The notes beneath the pieces are model-generated. The model searched no databases, was not told the origin of the DNA, and saw only the letters and a program-made list of their open reading frames with translations. 19,122 nucleotides of DNA from Cyclobacteriaceae bacterium (GTDB lineage: Bacteria > Bacteroidota > Bacteroidia > Cytophagales > Cyclobacteriaceae). Both the position numbers and the translations under genes were made by a program. Numbering within the stretch: the first letter of the stretch is position 1; every line of letters begins with the position of its first letter. The DNA lies in the NCBI GenBank assembly GCA_030589835.1, contig JAUUZS010000011.1, forward strand, positions 1 to 19,122, written 5' to 3'. Positions 7,691-15,370 of the stretch are shown here, piece after piece.

Positions 7691-8108
7691 ATTTACGTTT
7701 TCTGCGCTTCATCCTGAATTTTGAATCATCAATTTCAGCGCTTGTATTTTTGAGGGTATTTACTTCTGAATATCCTTTCCAAAGCAAATAAAGGGCAAAG
7801 GCCATTGGCAAATAGGCAATTAAGCTATACGTGCCAGATAAAGTCTCGTTGATATAAAACGTGTAAATTAAGAAAACAGAAATCCCAAAAGCAATCAGGC
7901 CAACGTACATTTTGAATTTGGCCTTTTTTATATCCTCGTTAATGCGATTTTCTTCAATAACAAATTCATCTACCAACCTGATGAGGTAAGAAATTGTTTC
8001 CGGGCTTAGCTCACGCTCAAAATAATTTCTGATATCTGAATACGAGTTTCCTTCTTCCTTAAGTTTCAAAGCTTCCTGAAGCTGCTGGTCTATATCTTGA
8101 TCGGCCAT
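7689..8108 (-). CDS. Small two-helix membrane protein, unknown function
   Basis: This 139-residue protein was not recognised as a characterised family. I chose the ATG at 8108 (MADQDIDQQLQEALKLKEEG); an ATG 48 bp upstream in frame would add 16 residues that look like translated leader. Residues 1-65 are charged and helical, ending near NRINEDIKKAKFKM. Two hydrophobic segments follow at about 68-90 and 97-116, then a polar tail ends in the strongly basic RMKRRKRK. By the positive-inside rule both ends probably face the cytoplasm. The N-terminal SYSDIRNYFERELSPETISYL resembles short helix-turn-helix-like segments, but this is only an impression. It is convergent with purE and shares its terminator, so it is a single-gene unit. 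Confidence 0.7.
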   Translation of the reverse strand: MADQDIDQQLQEALKLKEEGNSYSDIRNYFERELSPETISYLIRLVDEFVIEENRINEDIKKAKFKMYVGLIAFGISVFLIYTFYINETLSGTYSLIAYLPMAFALYLLWKGYSEVNTLKNTSAEIDDSKFRMKRRKRK

Positions 8109-8515
8109 ATATATTTTTTGTGAAATGTAGTTACTGGAGCATAAAATTGGAAGCATTTTTTATCTAAAATTAGATTCGTGAAGAATAGAATGATCTGCTT
8201 GTTATGTAATTCCTTCTTTTGTTTTTGTCATAACTGGGGTAAAATCGAAAGTTTTAGCAGGAGGGAGAAGCCATATTAAAAAGGAGTATTGATATTTAAA
8301 AAATGTAAGTTTTCATACAATTAAACTCACGTATCTGTTTTATATTCAGGTGATTATGCGCTTTACTTTCGTTTAATTTAGTGATGTAGATCTTAAAAAA
8401 CATACTTATAAAAGTAAAAATGTAGGATGTAATTATTTTTCCTGATATGAAGAAAAAAAGGAATTAATAAAAATTATCTTTGTATTGGATCAGGAGAGAT
8501 AAATGTGAAGTAGAT
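8109..8515. other. 407-bp divergent intergenic region
   Basis: This gap separates the minus-strand small membrane protein from the plus-strand SpoIIAA-like gene. The right end carries a clear -7 promoter box (8475-8482), an AGGAG and a start-stop dipeptide-less ORF. The rest is AT-rich without convincing coding potential. For the minus-strand gene only an imperfect TACATTTC (8129-8122) is seen, so its promoter is unresolved. Confidence 0.4.
8475..8482 (+). promoter_or_regulatory. -7 promoter box of the SpoIIAA-like gene
   Basis: TATCTTTG is an exact match to the Bacteroidota -7 consensus TAnnTTTG and lies 33 bp before the ATG at 8516. It predicts a short leader of about 25-30 nt. No TTTG occurs at the -33 position, where the sequence is mostly A, so an activator may be needed or the promoter may be weak. 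Confidence 0.5.
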
Positions 8516-8929
8516 ATGAAGAAGATCTTGAACAACGAATTTGCCAATGTGAGTTATGATAATGAAAGCAACGCTATTATAACTGTTTGGAAAAGGCCCT
8601 CCACCTCAGAAACCTATAAAGCTATTTGTTCTTTAATGCTTGAAAAGATACTGGAATTCAAAGCCGAAGCAATTATCACAGATATATACCAGCAAGGGAT
8701 TGTAGGTACCGAAAACAGGCTTTGGCTTCAGAATGAAATACTTCCAAAGGCCTATGAATCAGGGCTTAGGAAAGTTGCTACCATTACTCCAAATGATGTA
8801 TTTTCAAAATTTTATGTGGAGAGCGTAAAGAGTGGGATATTTGTCAATGCTATTGATCTGGAATCCAACTATTTTAAGGATTTGACATCTGCTCAGGAAT
8901 GGGTCATGAAACGGGAAGTAGCAGCTTAG
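8516..8929 (+). CDS. SpoIIAA/STAS-like domain protein
   Basis: This 137-residue soluble protein has the strand-helix alternation of the STAS/SEC14-like SpoIIAA family found singly in many Bacteroidota: NVSYDNESNAIITVW, then a helix SETYKAICSLMLEKILEF, then AEAIITDIYQQG, then LRKVATITPND, ending with SAQEWV. In the family the final helix with EW or AxxWL is characteristic. It has no Ser/Thr in an obvious SpoIIAA phosphorylation site. The start is the ATG at 8516; an in-frame TTG at 8480 falls inside the promoter box and is rejected. The role is unknown; proteins of this type are thought to bind ligands or act as partner-switch elements. It stands alone between its own promoter and a shared terminator. 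Confidence 0.65.
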   Translation: MKKILNNEFANVSYDNESNAIITVWKRPSTSETYKAICSLMLEKILEFKAEAIITDIYQQGIVGTENRLWLQNEILPKAYESGLRKVATITPNDVFSKFYVESVKSGIFVNAIDLESNYFKDLTSAQEWVMKREVAA

Positions 8930-8943
8930 AAAGGGGTCTTAAA

Positions 8944-8972
8944 AAAAGAGAGCTCAAATTGAACCCTCTTTT
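8944..8972. terminator. Probable bidirectional terminator between the SpoIIAA-like gene and fadE
   Basis: The outer arms AAAAGAG (8944-8950) and CTCTTTT (8966-8972) pair perfectly. Inside, after a 3-by-3 internal loop, TC and GA can pair around AAATT. T-runs flank both sides and the element lies between two convergent stop codons. The stem is interrupted, so strength is moderate. Confidence 0.55.
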
Positions 8973-8991
8973 CTCATCAAATCAGATTTAG

Positions 8992-10791
8992 TTAAAAGGC
9001 ATAATCATTTTTTTCAAGAAGGTAATTGGCGACCCTTCTTCTCGCTTCCTTCAGATTGAAGGGTTCGATTTTGGTATACCGCTTCAAGCCAATCAACATC
9101 ATCCTCAATTCATCACCATCAGCGAACGCGTAAATGGCTTGTTTGCCCGCCCATATAGATTTTTCAATTGCCGTATGCAGATATATCCTTGCTAAATCCA
9201 TGTAGATTTCCGACGCTTCTTTTCCTCTCATAGAGATGATTTTTTCCACCCTGAGTAAAGCTGATTCAGCAGCGTATCCTTCAATCAGCATATCAGCAAG
9301 GTTCATCAGAATCTCCTGCTCATCTTTCAAATTTGTCATTAATTTCTGCACGGCAGCACCAGAAATCATTAAACCTGCTTTCTTTAAGTTTTGAATAGCT
9401 GTTTTTTCTTTGGCAAAAATATCATCGCTGTCACTGCTGCCAAAATCAGGGATCGATGTTAATTCCTTGGCCACTGCCATTGCCGGGCCCATTAAATCGA
9501 GCTCACCTTTCATTGCTTTTTTCAGGATCATATCTACAGTCAGCATTCTATTGATTTCATTCGTGCCCTCAAATATCCTGTTGATCCTGGCATCGCGGTA
9601 AGCCCGCTCCATGGGTCCGTCTGCGGAGTAGCCCATACCACCAAATATTTGAACTCCTTCATCTACAGCATAATCTACAGTTTCTGATCCATGAACTTTT
9701 AGGATCGCACATTCTATGGCAAACTGCTCGGTTGATTTTAGTTTGGCTTCTGCCTCGCTCATACCATTGGAAACCATGGTTTCATATGCGTCATCGATAT
9801 TTTGACTTGCACGATAATGAGCAGATTCGGAAGCGAAAATTCTAGCCGCCACATCACCGATTTTATGTTTCATCGCACCGAAAGTACCTATGGTTTTTCC
9901 GAATTGCTTACGTTCATTGGCATATTTTATGGCTTGTGATAAGGCTCCTTTTGCTCCGCCAACGGTACTGATCCCCAATTTTATTCTACCAATATTCAGA
10001 ATATTCAGTGCGATTTTAAATCCATTCCCTCTTTCTGAGAGTTTATTTTCAACGGGGACTTTGCAGTCATTGAAGAATATTTGCCGGGTTGAAGATCCTT
10101 TTATACCCAGTTTCTTTTCTTCTTCATTCATGGTGATACCCCCGAATGTTTTTTCGACAATAAAGGCCGATAGGTCTTTGTCGTCGTCGATTTTTGCAAA
10201 TACAATGAAAATATCAGCAAATCCCGCATTGGTGATCCACATCTTCTGCCCATTGAGCAAATAGTGTTTTTCGTCTGCTGAAAGGGAGGCTTTAGTTTTC
10301 CCGGCATTAGCGTCGGAACCTGCATCTGGTTCTGTCAGGCAATAAGAAGCCTTAAGTTCTCCGGTCGCAAGTTTGGGCAGATACTTTTCTTTTTGAGCTT
10401 CATTTCCATAATAAAGAATGGGAAGCGTCCCTATGCCGGTATGGGCCGTGAAGGCAACGGCAAAAGAAAATCCCTTGCCAAATTCTTCAGCGATGAGCAT
10501 GGAGGTATTGAAGTCCATTCCATACCCGCCATATTGCTCGGGTACTGAAACGCCTAAAAGTCCCAACTCACCGGCTTTATCCAATAAACCGGGCATGAGC
10601 TCAGGATTTTCCATTGAATCTATTTCATCCAACTTCGGATGAACTTCGGCTGCCAGGAAGTCCTTACATGTCTGAGCAATCATTTTTTGCTCCTCGCTCC
10701 AATCTTCAGGAATGAAGATCTCAGAGGCCAGGGTCTCTCTAATAAGAAATTCACCGCCTTTAATTGCCGTCTTTTGGTCTATTGTTTCCAT
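8992..10791 (-). CDS. fadE: Acyl-CoA dehydrogenase (beta-oxidation)
   Basis: This FAD enzyme oxidises acyl-CoA to trans-2-enoyl-CoA, the first step of beta-oxidation, passing electrons to an electron-transfer flavoprotein not encoded here. At 599 residues it is longer than the 380-residue short/medium-chain enzymes. It resembles the very-long-chain type, with the usual N-terminal helices, middle beta domain and C-terminal helices (to about residue 425) plus a 170-residue helical extension. Visible motifs are YCLTEPDAGSD (150-160), WITNAGFADIF (185-195), RKQFGK (294-299), QIFGGMGY (381-388) and FEGTNE (407-412). In the last motif Glu408 is the catalytic base position of the medium- and very-long-chain enzymes. 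It is the last gene of the marR-fadN-fadA-fadE operon, 11 bp after fadA. The order is that of B. subtilis fadNAE, which supports the symbol. Confidence 0.92.
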   Translation of the reverse strand: METIDQKTAIKGGEFLIRETLASEIFIPEDWSEEQKMIAQTCKDFLAAEVHPKLDEIDSMENPELMPGLLDKAGELGLLGVSVPEQYGGYGMDFNTSMLIAEEFGKGFSFAVAFTAHTGIGTLPILYYGNEAQKEKYLPKLATGELKASYCLTEPDAGSDANAGKTKASLSADEKHYLLNGQKMWITNAGFADIFIVFAKIDDDKDLSAFIVEKTFGGITMNEEEKKLGIKGSSTRQIFFNDCKVPVENKLSERGNGFKIALNILNIGRIKLGISTVGGAKGALSQAIKYANERKQFGKTIGTFGAMKHKIGDVAARIFASESAHYRASQNIDDAYETMVSNGMSEAEAKLKSTEQFAIECAILKVHGSETVDYAVDEGVQIFGGMGYSADGPMERAYRDARINRIFEGTNEINRMLTVDMILKKAMKGELDLMGPAMAVAKELTSIPDFGSSDSDDIFAKEKTAIQNLKKAGLMISGAAVQKLMTNLKDEQEILMNLADMLIEGYAAESALLRVEKIISMRGKEASEIYMDLARIYLHTAIEKSIWAGKQAIYAFADGDELRMMLIGLKRYTKIEPFNLKEARRRVANYLLEKNDYAF

Positions 10792-10802
10792 GATATATTT
10801 AT

Positions 10803-11978
10803 TTAGTTTAATCTCTCATAAATGCCTGCTACTCCTTGTCCGCCACCAACACAGGCCGAAACTACGCCATATTTCTGGTTGCGTTTTTTCATCTCATTAA
10901 ACAGCTGAATGGACAGTTTTGCTCCTGTACAACCCAATGGGTGACCCAAAGCAATTGCCCCACCATTTACGTTAATGATTTCAGGATTTATATCCAGTTG
11001 ACCTATTACGCCTAATGCCTGTGCTGCAAAGGCCTCGTTGAGTTCTACCTGCTCAATATCATTGGAGGTTAATCCTGCTAGTTTCAAGGCCTTTGGAATG
11101 GCAGCTACTGGTCCGATGCCCATGATTTTTGGTTCTACCCCTGCTACGGCGTAACTCACCAAACGTGCTATTGGCTCCAGGTTCAGCTCTTTTACCATCC
11201 GTTCCGACATCACCATCACAAATGCTGCACCATCAGGAGTTTGCGAAGAATTTCCAGCAGTAACAGTGCCACCCATCGAAAATACGGGCCTGAGTTTGGC
11301 CAATGCTTCTACGCTGGTATCAGCTCGTGGTCCTTCATCCGTATCTATAATATATTCTTTTGTTTGCCTTTTTTCATTTTCATCCAAATAGACCTCTTCT
11401 ACTTTTATTGGAACGATATCATCTTTGAATTTTCCTTCCTTAATAGCTTTGAGTGCTTTTTGATGTGAATTATATGCAAATTGATCTTGTTCCTCTCTGC
11501 TAATCTTATATTTTTTGGCAACCTCCTCGGCGGTAAGCCCCATGCTTGTGTAGTAGTCTGGGTTATCAGATGTAATGTTATAATTCAGTGCGGTTTTCCA
11601 TCCCATCATTGGCAGCATCGACATGGATTCGGTGCCTCCTGCAATGATACAATCTGCCATGCCTGCTGCAATTCTTGCCGAAGCGATGTTGATCGATTCG
11701 ATGCCTGAGCCGCAATAACGGTTGACAATCATGCCCGGGACTTCCATCGGCAATGATAATAAGGATATCATCCTCCCCATTTGCATGCCTTGTTCGGCCT
11801 CGGGAATGGCATTTCCTACAATAAGGTCATCTACACGTTTTGGATCAAGTCCCTGAATAGATCCAACGAGATGTTTGATTACATCAGCTGCTAAATCATC
11901 TGATCTGGTAAACCTAAACCCTCCCTTTTTTGCCTTTCCTACTGCTGATCTGTATCCTGCTACGATATATGCATCCAT
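10803..11978 (-). CDS. fadA: Acetyl-CoA acyltransferase (3-ketoacyl-CoA thiolase)
   Basis: This 391-residue thiolase cleaves 3-ketoacyl-CoA with CoA to acetyl-CoA and a shortened acyl-CoA, the last step of each beta-oxidation turn. The nucleophile is Cys89 in NRYCGSGIESI. NEAF is at 314-317, His346 is in GHPLGCTGA, and the second active Cys is Cys376 in SACVGGGQG. All are intact, and the length is normal. It lies between fadN (122 bp upstream) and fadE (11 bp downstream). The 122-bp gap is the largest in the operon and holds two inverted repeats, so fadA and fadE could be controlled or processed separately from fadN. A biosynthetic acetoacetyl-CoA thiolase is the alternative, but operon context makes the degradative role much more likely. 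Confidence 0.93.
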   Translation of the reverse strand: MDAYIVAGYRSAVGKAKKGGFRFTRSDDLAADVIKHLVGSIQGLDPKRVDDLIVGNAIPEAEQGMQMGRMISLLSLPMEVPGMIVNRYCGSGIESINIASARIAAGMADCIIAGGTESMSMLPMMGWKTALNYNITSDNPDYYTSMGLTAEEVAKKYKISREEQDQFAYNSHQKALKAIKEGKFKDDIVPIKVEEVYLDENEKRQTKEYIIDTDEGPRADTSVEALAKLRPVFSMGGTVTAGNSSQTPDGAAFVMVMSERMVKELNLEPIARLVSYAVAGVEPKIMGIGPVAAIPKALKLAGLTSNDIEQVELNEAFAAQALGVIGQLDINPEIINVNGGAIALGHPLGCTGAKLSIQLFNEMKKRNQKYGVVSACVGGGQGVAGIYERLN

Positions 11979-12009
11979 GATTATATTATTTATTTCTGTT
12001 GTTCATAAA

Positions 12010-12031
12010 TTGATTAAATGGATTTAATCAA
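12010..12031. repeat. 22-bp perfect inverted repeat before fadA
   Basis: The arms TTGATTAAAT (12010-12019) and ATTTAATCAA (12022-12031) are exact inverted copies with a GG spacer, 31 bp ahead of the fadA start. As RNA the stem is all A-U except one pair, so a DNA operator is more likely than a stable hairpin. The sequence differs from the palindrome at the marR promoter. Confidence 0.6.
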
Positions 12032-12034
12032 ATG

Positions 12035-12060
12035 AATATCAGGCATGTGCCTTTGATATT
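12035..12060. repeat. Second inverted repeat in the fadN-fadA gap
   Basis: AATATC (12035-12040) pairs with GATATT (12055-12060), and the inner AGGCA (12041-12045) with TGCCT (12048-12052), leaving a 2-nt bulge. It lies 3 bp from the 22-bp repeat. Together they give the fadA upstream region two consecutive dyads, which may be operators or an mRNA processing structure. Confidence 0.45.
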
Positions 12061-12100
12061 TCATGATATTTATCCAATGTTATTTATTGAAGTATTAACC

Positions 12101-14503
12101 TTAGTTTCTCAAAGGTTTTTGACCATTTAATATTGCCTGTATTCTTTCCAGCGTCTTCCGTTCACCCAGAAGAGAAAGAAATGCTTCTCTTTCTAAATCC
12201 AGAAGATATTGCTCTGAAACTTCGGCAGGAGAGGTGAGGTCTCCTCCGCACATCACATTTGCGATTTTCTTGGCAATCAGCACGTCATGATCAGAGATAT
12301 ACTTCCCCATTTTCATTCCGTTTACTCCGGCATGAAATAGAGCCAGGCCGCCACGTCCTTGTACTTTTATATTTTTCTTTTGAACTGGCTGGGTATATCC
12401 TGCCTCGGCCAACTCTACTGCAGCCATTTTTGCTTCTGCTAGCTGCCGATATGGATTTATCGTTATCCTATCTTGTGGGCGGAGAATGTTCATGTCCCGG
12501 GCTTCTTCGGCTGAAGTTGCAACTTTAGCTGTCGCAATATTCATAAACGCATTTTGAAGCGCATTGTATTCGACATCGCCAGTTTCTGCTCGCTCAGACA
12601 CACGAAGTGTAAGCTCCTTGGTTCCGCCACCGCCCGGTATCAGGCCAACACCCACTTCCACCAATCCGATATATGTTTCCGCTGCAGCCTGTACCTGATC
12701 GGCATGCAAGGTAAGCTCACAGCCTCCTCCCAACGACATGCCATGCGGTGCGATAATTACCGGAACGGAACTATACCTCGCCCTCATCATGGTATTTTGG
12801 AAGGTCGAAATCATCAGATCGAGCTCCTCGTATTCCTGCTCAATGGCATACATAAATACCATGCCGAGGTTAGCTCCTACTGAGAAGTTCGCCCCTTGAT
12901 TTCCGATGACTACTCCGAGGTATTCCTTTTCGCCAAGGTCATAGACTTTGTTCATGCCTTCAATGACCTCACTTCCCATAGTGTTCATTTTACTGCGGAA
13001 CTCAAGATTTAAAATCCCATCTCCAAGATCAAAAATAGTGGCGCCGGAATTTTTCCAGACTTCATTGTTTTCCCTGAGGTTATCGAGAATGATAAACTCC
13101 CCTTTGCCTGGAATTTCCTTGTACGATTTGGTCTCGATATCATAATATTTTCTGACCCCTTTCTCAACAGTATAAAATGACTCAATGCCACTTTCAACCA
13201 TATCATAGATCCATTGATTTGGTTTATAACCAGCCTCCTCCATTTTGGAAAGCGACTTGACCACACCTACTTGATCCCAGGTGTCAAATGGGCCGATCTC
13301 CCATCCAAACCCAGCACAAAGAGCATCATCGACTTTAAACAATTCATCAGACACTTCGGGGATTCTATTCGAGACATATTGAAAAATCCCATAAAAGGAA
13401 TCCCTGTAGAATTCTCCTGCTTTGTCTTTTCCTCCCACAAGAACCTTGAACCGATCTTTGACAACATCGATTGCTTTGGTGAGCTCAAGGGTAGCAAACT
13501 TTACCTTTTGTTTTGGCTTATATTCTAAAGTGGTAAGATCAAGCGTCAGTATCTTGGTTTTGCCTTTTTCGTCTTTTGTTTTTTTATAAAAACCTTGCTT
13601 TGTTTTGTCGCCCAGCCATTTGTTTTCCTCTGATTTTCCAATTATTTCAGGCAACTTGAAAGCGTCTCTTTTCTCATCATTGGGTGGCCCTTCATATAAA
13701 TTATTAGCAACTTTGACCAGTGTATCAAGTCCAACTATATCACTTGTTCTGAATGTCGCAGATTTTGGCCTGCCAATAACGGGGCCGGTAAGTTTATCAA
13801 TCTCGTCGATATTGAGATCGAGCTTTTGCATCGTCTCAACGACCTTCAGGATGGAGTATATTCCTATTCTATTGGCAATAAAGGCTGGTGTATCCTTGCA
13901 AAGTACCGTTGTTTTGCCAAGGTACAGATCTCCGTAATGCATGAAGAAATCAATGATTTCAGGATTGGTTTTTGGTCCTGGGATAATCTCCAGAAGCTTT
14001 AAATATCTTGGTGGATTGAAAAAGTGCGTGCCGCAGAAATGGGTTTGAAAATCATCGCTCCTGCCCTCACTCATCATTTTTATAGGGATTCCCGACGTGT
14101 TTGAGGTAATTAGTGTGCCAGGTTTTCTGTATTTCTCAACCTTATCGAAAAGCTGTTTTTTTATCTCAAGGTTTTCAACAATAACTTCAATAATCCAGTC
14201 AGCATCAGCTATTTTTGATAGATCATCATCAAAATTTCCAAGCTTAATTTTTGATGCAGAACTTTTGTGATACAATGGCGCAGGCTTTGCTTTTAGGGTA
14301 GCCTGAAAGGAGGAATTCACAATTCTGTTTTTAACCGTGGCATCTTTCAGTGTTAAGCCCTTTTTCGCTTCTAATTCATTTAACTCATTTGGAGCAATGT
14401 CAAGCAATAAAACATCCAATCCGATGTTTGCAAAATGACAGGCGATTCGGGAACCCATAATTCCCGAACCCAATACAGCAACTTTTTTAATGGTTCTTTT
14501 CAT
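12101..14503 (-). CDS. fadN: Bifunctional 3-hydroxyacyl-CoA dehydrogenase / enoyl-CoA hydratase
   Basis: This 800-residue enzyme carries out the two middle steps of beta-oxidation. The N-terminal NAD-binding 3-hydroxyacyl-CoA dehydrogenase part has GSGIMG at 12-17, the catalytic His160 in GTHFFNPPRYLKLLEI, and a following NRIG at 211-214. A second dehydrogenase C-domain covers about 355-460. The C-terminal hydratase domain (about 485-700) keeps both catalytic glutamates, Glu596 in GGGCEL and Glu616 in VEVGVGLIPGGGG. The order dehydrogenase-then-hydratase is that of B. subtilis FadN and opposite to E. coli FadB. It starts 24 bp after marR and is followed by fadA and fadE, the fadNAE order. No promoter is needed between marR and fadN. 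There is no sign of truncation. Confidence 0.93.
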   Translation of the reverse strand: MKRTIKKVAVLGSGIMGSRIACHFANIGLDVLLLDIAPNELNELEAKKGLTLKDATVKNRIVNSSFQATLKAKPAPLYHKSSASKIKLGNFDDDLSKIADADWIIEVIVENLEIKKQLFDKVEKYRKPGTLITSNTSGIPIKMMSEGRSDDFQTHFCGTHFFNPPRYLKLLEIIPGPKTNPEIIDFFMHYGDLYLGKTTVLCKDTPAFIANRIGIYSILKVVETMQKLDLNIDEIDKLTGPVIGRPKSATFRTSDIVGLDTLVKVANNLYEGPPNDEKRDAFKLPEIIGKSEENKWLGDKTKQGFYKKTKDEKGKTKILTLDLTTLEYKPKQKVKFATLELTKAIDVVKDRFKVLVGGKDKAGEFYRDSFYGIFQYVSNRIPEVSDELFKVDDALCAGFGWEIGPFDTWDQVGVVKSLSKMEEAGYKPNQWIYDMVESGIESFYTVEKGVRKYYDIETKSYKEIPGKGEFIILDNLRENNEVWKNSGATIFDLGDGILNLEFRSKMNTMGSEVIEGMNKVYDLGEKEYLGVVIGNQGANFSVGANLGMVFMYAIEQEYEELDLMISTFQNTMMRARYSSVPVIIAPHGMSLGGGCELTLHADQVQAAAETYIGLVEVGVGLIPGGGGTKELTLRVSERAETGDVEYNALQNAFMNIATAKVATSAEEARDMNILRPQDRITINPYRQLAEAKMAAVELAEAGYTQPVQKKNIKVQGRGGLALFHAGVNGMKMGKYISDHDVLIAKKIANVMCGGDLTSPAEVSEQYLLDLEREAFLSLLGERKTLERIQAILNGQKPLRN

Positions 14504-14527
14504 TTTTTTTACCTTCTGTGACAGACA

Positions 14528-14983
14528 CTAGTCTTTATTGATCAATACTTTTAATTCTTCATTACCTTCAGTCCAATCTATGATCAGCCGGGATACTTGA
14601 ATGAAGGTGTTTAATTTTTCTTCCGGCACCCTTTCCTTGACAAATTGATTGAATGCCTTTACTGTTTCTATAGCTTTTCCTTTCTTTTCTTTTCCTTTTT
14701 CGGTCAGGTATATTCTCACAGACCTCCTGTCTTTAGCATCCTTTTCCTTATAGATATATCCCTTTGCCTCAAGGTTTTTTAGCGCCCGTGTCTGGCTTCT
14801 TGATTCGAGGCCCATGAGTGGGGCAATCTTTGTGGCCGGCGTTCCTTCAGATGTGCTTATTTTCAATAAAATAAACGCAGTTGAGGTAGTCATCCCATGC
14901 TTTTGTGCTTTCTGATTGTAAAGCCGGGAAAGACTGTGCCAGCTGGTTTTTATATAATAATCTATGGATTCCTCTTGATTCAT
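14528..14983 (-). CDS. MarR-family transcriptional regulator of the fad operon
   Basis: This 151-residue winged-helix regulator heads the beta-oxidation operon. A dimerisation helix (residues 1-22) is followed by the helix-turn-helix TPATKIAPLMGLESRSQTRALKNLEAKGY (about 48-76), the wing KDAKDRRSVRIYLTEKG (about 79-95), and C-terminal dimerisation helices to 135. MarR proteins are usually repressors released by small ligands. By analogy with acyl-CoA-sensing FadR regulators, a fatty acid or acyl-CoA ligand is a reasonable guess, but no residue in the sequence proves it. A 24-bp palindrome adjoins its own promoter, which predicts autoregulation of the whole marR-fadNAE unit. B. subtilis uses a TetR-family FadR for the same genes, so the regulator type differs while the operon is conserved. 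Confidence 0.88.
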   Translation of the reverse strand: MNQEESIDYYIKTSWHSLSRLYNQKAQKHGMTTSTAFILLKISTSEGTPATKIAPLMGLESRSQTRALKNLEAKGYIYKEKDAKDRRSVRIYLTEKGKEKKGKAIETVKAFNQFVKERVPEEKLNTFIQVSRLIIDWTEGNEELKVLINKD

Positions 14984-15002
14984 ATTCTTGTTATAGCAAA
15001 AT

Positions 15003-15010
15003 CAAATATA
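15003..15010 (-). promoter_or_regulatory. -7 promoter box of the marR-fadNAE operon
   Basis: TATATTTG on the minus strand (15010-15003) matches TAnnTTTG exactly, 19 bp before the marR ATG, giving a very short leader. The palindrome begins 5 bp upstream of it, so a bound repressor would cover the -33 to -7 spacer. A canonical TTTG at -33 is absent. Confidence 0.55.
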
Positions 15011-15015
15011 CATTA

Positions 15016-15039
15016 ATTTAGTATGCATGCATACTAAAT
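15016..15039. promoter_or_regulatory. Perfect 24-bp palindrome, probable MarR operator
   Basis: The half-sites ATTTAGTATGCA and TGCATACTAAAT are exact inverted copies with no spacer. MarR dimers bind palindromes of about this length, and the site lies immediately upstream of the marR -7 box. This is the best operator candidate in the window. No second copy was noticed elsewhere in it, including the fadN-fadA gap. Confidence 0.7.
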
Positions 15040-15370
15040 GTGTATTTTAATTCTACTAGTTAGCGCGCAAAATGTTTTCTATTTCACAATATTTATACGT
15101 AATCCAACGAATAAACTGAAAATACCTTCAATTATTTATGTATATGGTGTCAATATGACAATTGTTATGCTTGCAGCCTAACCAATTTGAATGGCAATTA
15201 ATATGGTGAAAGTAATGAGACTGCCGTAAGGTATTTGAAAAAGTATATCGTAAAGTGGGAAAACCATCAGGCTGCCGTTGTCTGAATTTATCAGAATCTG
15301 ATAATTGTCGGGATGTGAATTATTAATAAATACCAAAGATCAATTATTATGAAAGAGATGTTTTTATGCA

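Larger units (their letters stand above)
14984..15370. other. 387-bp intergenic region with marR control sites
   Basis: The left part holds the marR -7 box and the 24-bp palindrome. Further right I see only an inverted repeat TTATCAG-AAT-CTGATAA (15288-15304), which could end the pseudogene transcript, and a repeated CTGCCGT. No reading frame of useful length and no RNA gene is recognisable. Confidence 0.45.

Noticed and set aside
8447..8467. Six-residue leader peptide MKKKRN
   Set aside because: It lies upstream of the -7 box of the gene it would precede, so it would not be on that mRNA.
9890..10264. Plus-strand frame of 124 codons inside fadE
   Set aside because: It is antisense to conserved acyl-CoA dehydrogenase motifs, and its product has no recognisable features; a shadow frame.
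13214..13937. Plus-strand frames of 104 and 110 codons inside fadN
   Set aside because: They are antisense to conserved fadN sequence, with no promoter or family likeness.
15288..15304. Inverted repeat TTATCAG-AAT-CTGATAA as a terminator
   Set aside because: It lies 67 bp past the pseudogene stop, has two G-C pairs and no clear T-run; noted but not called.
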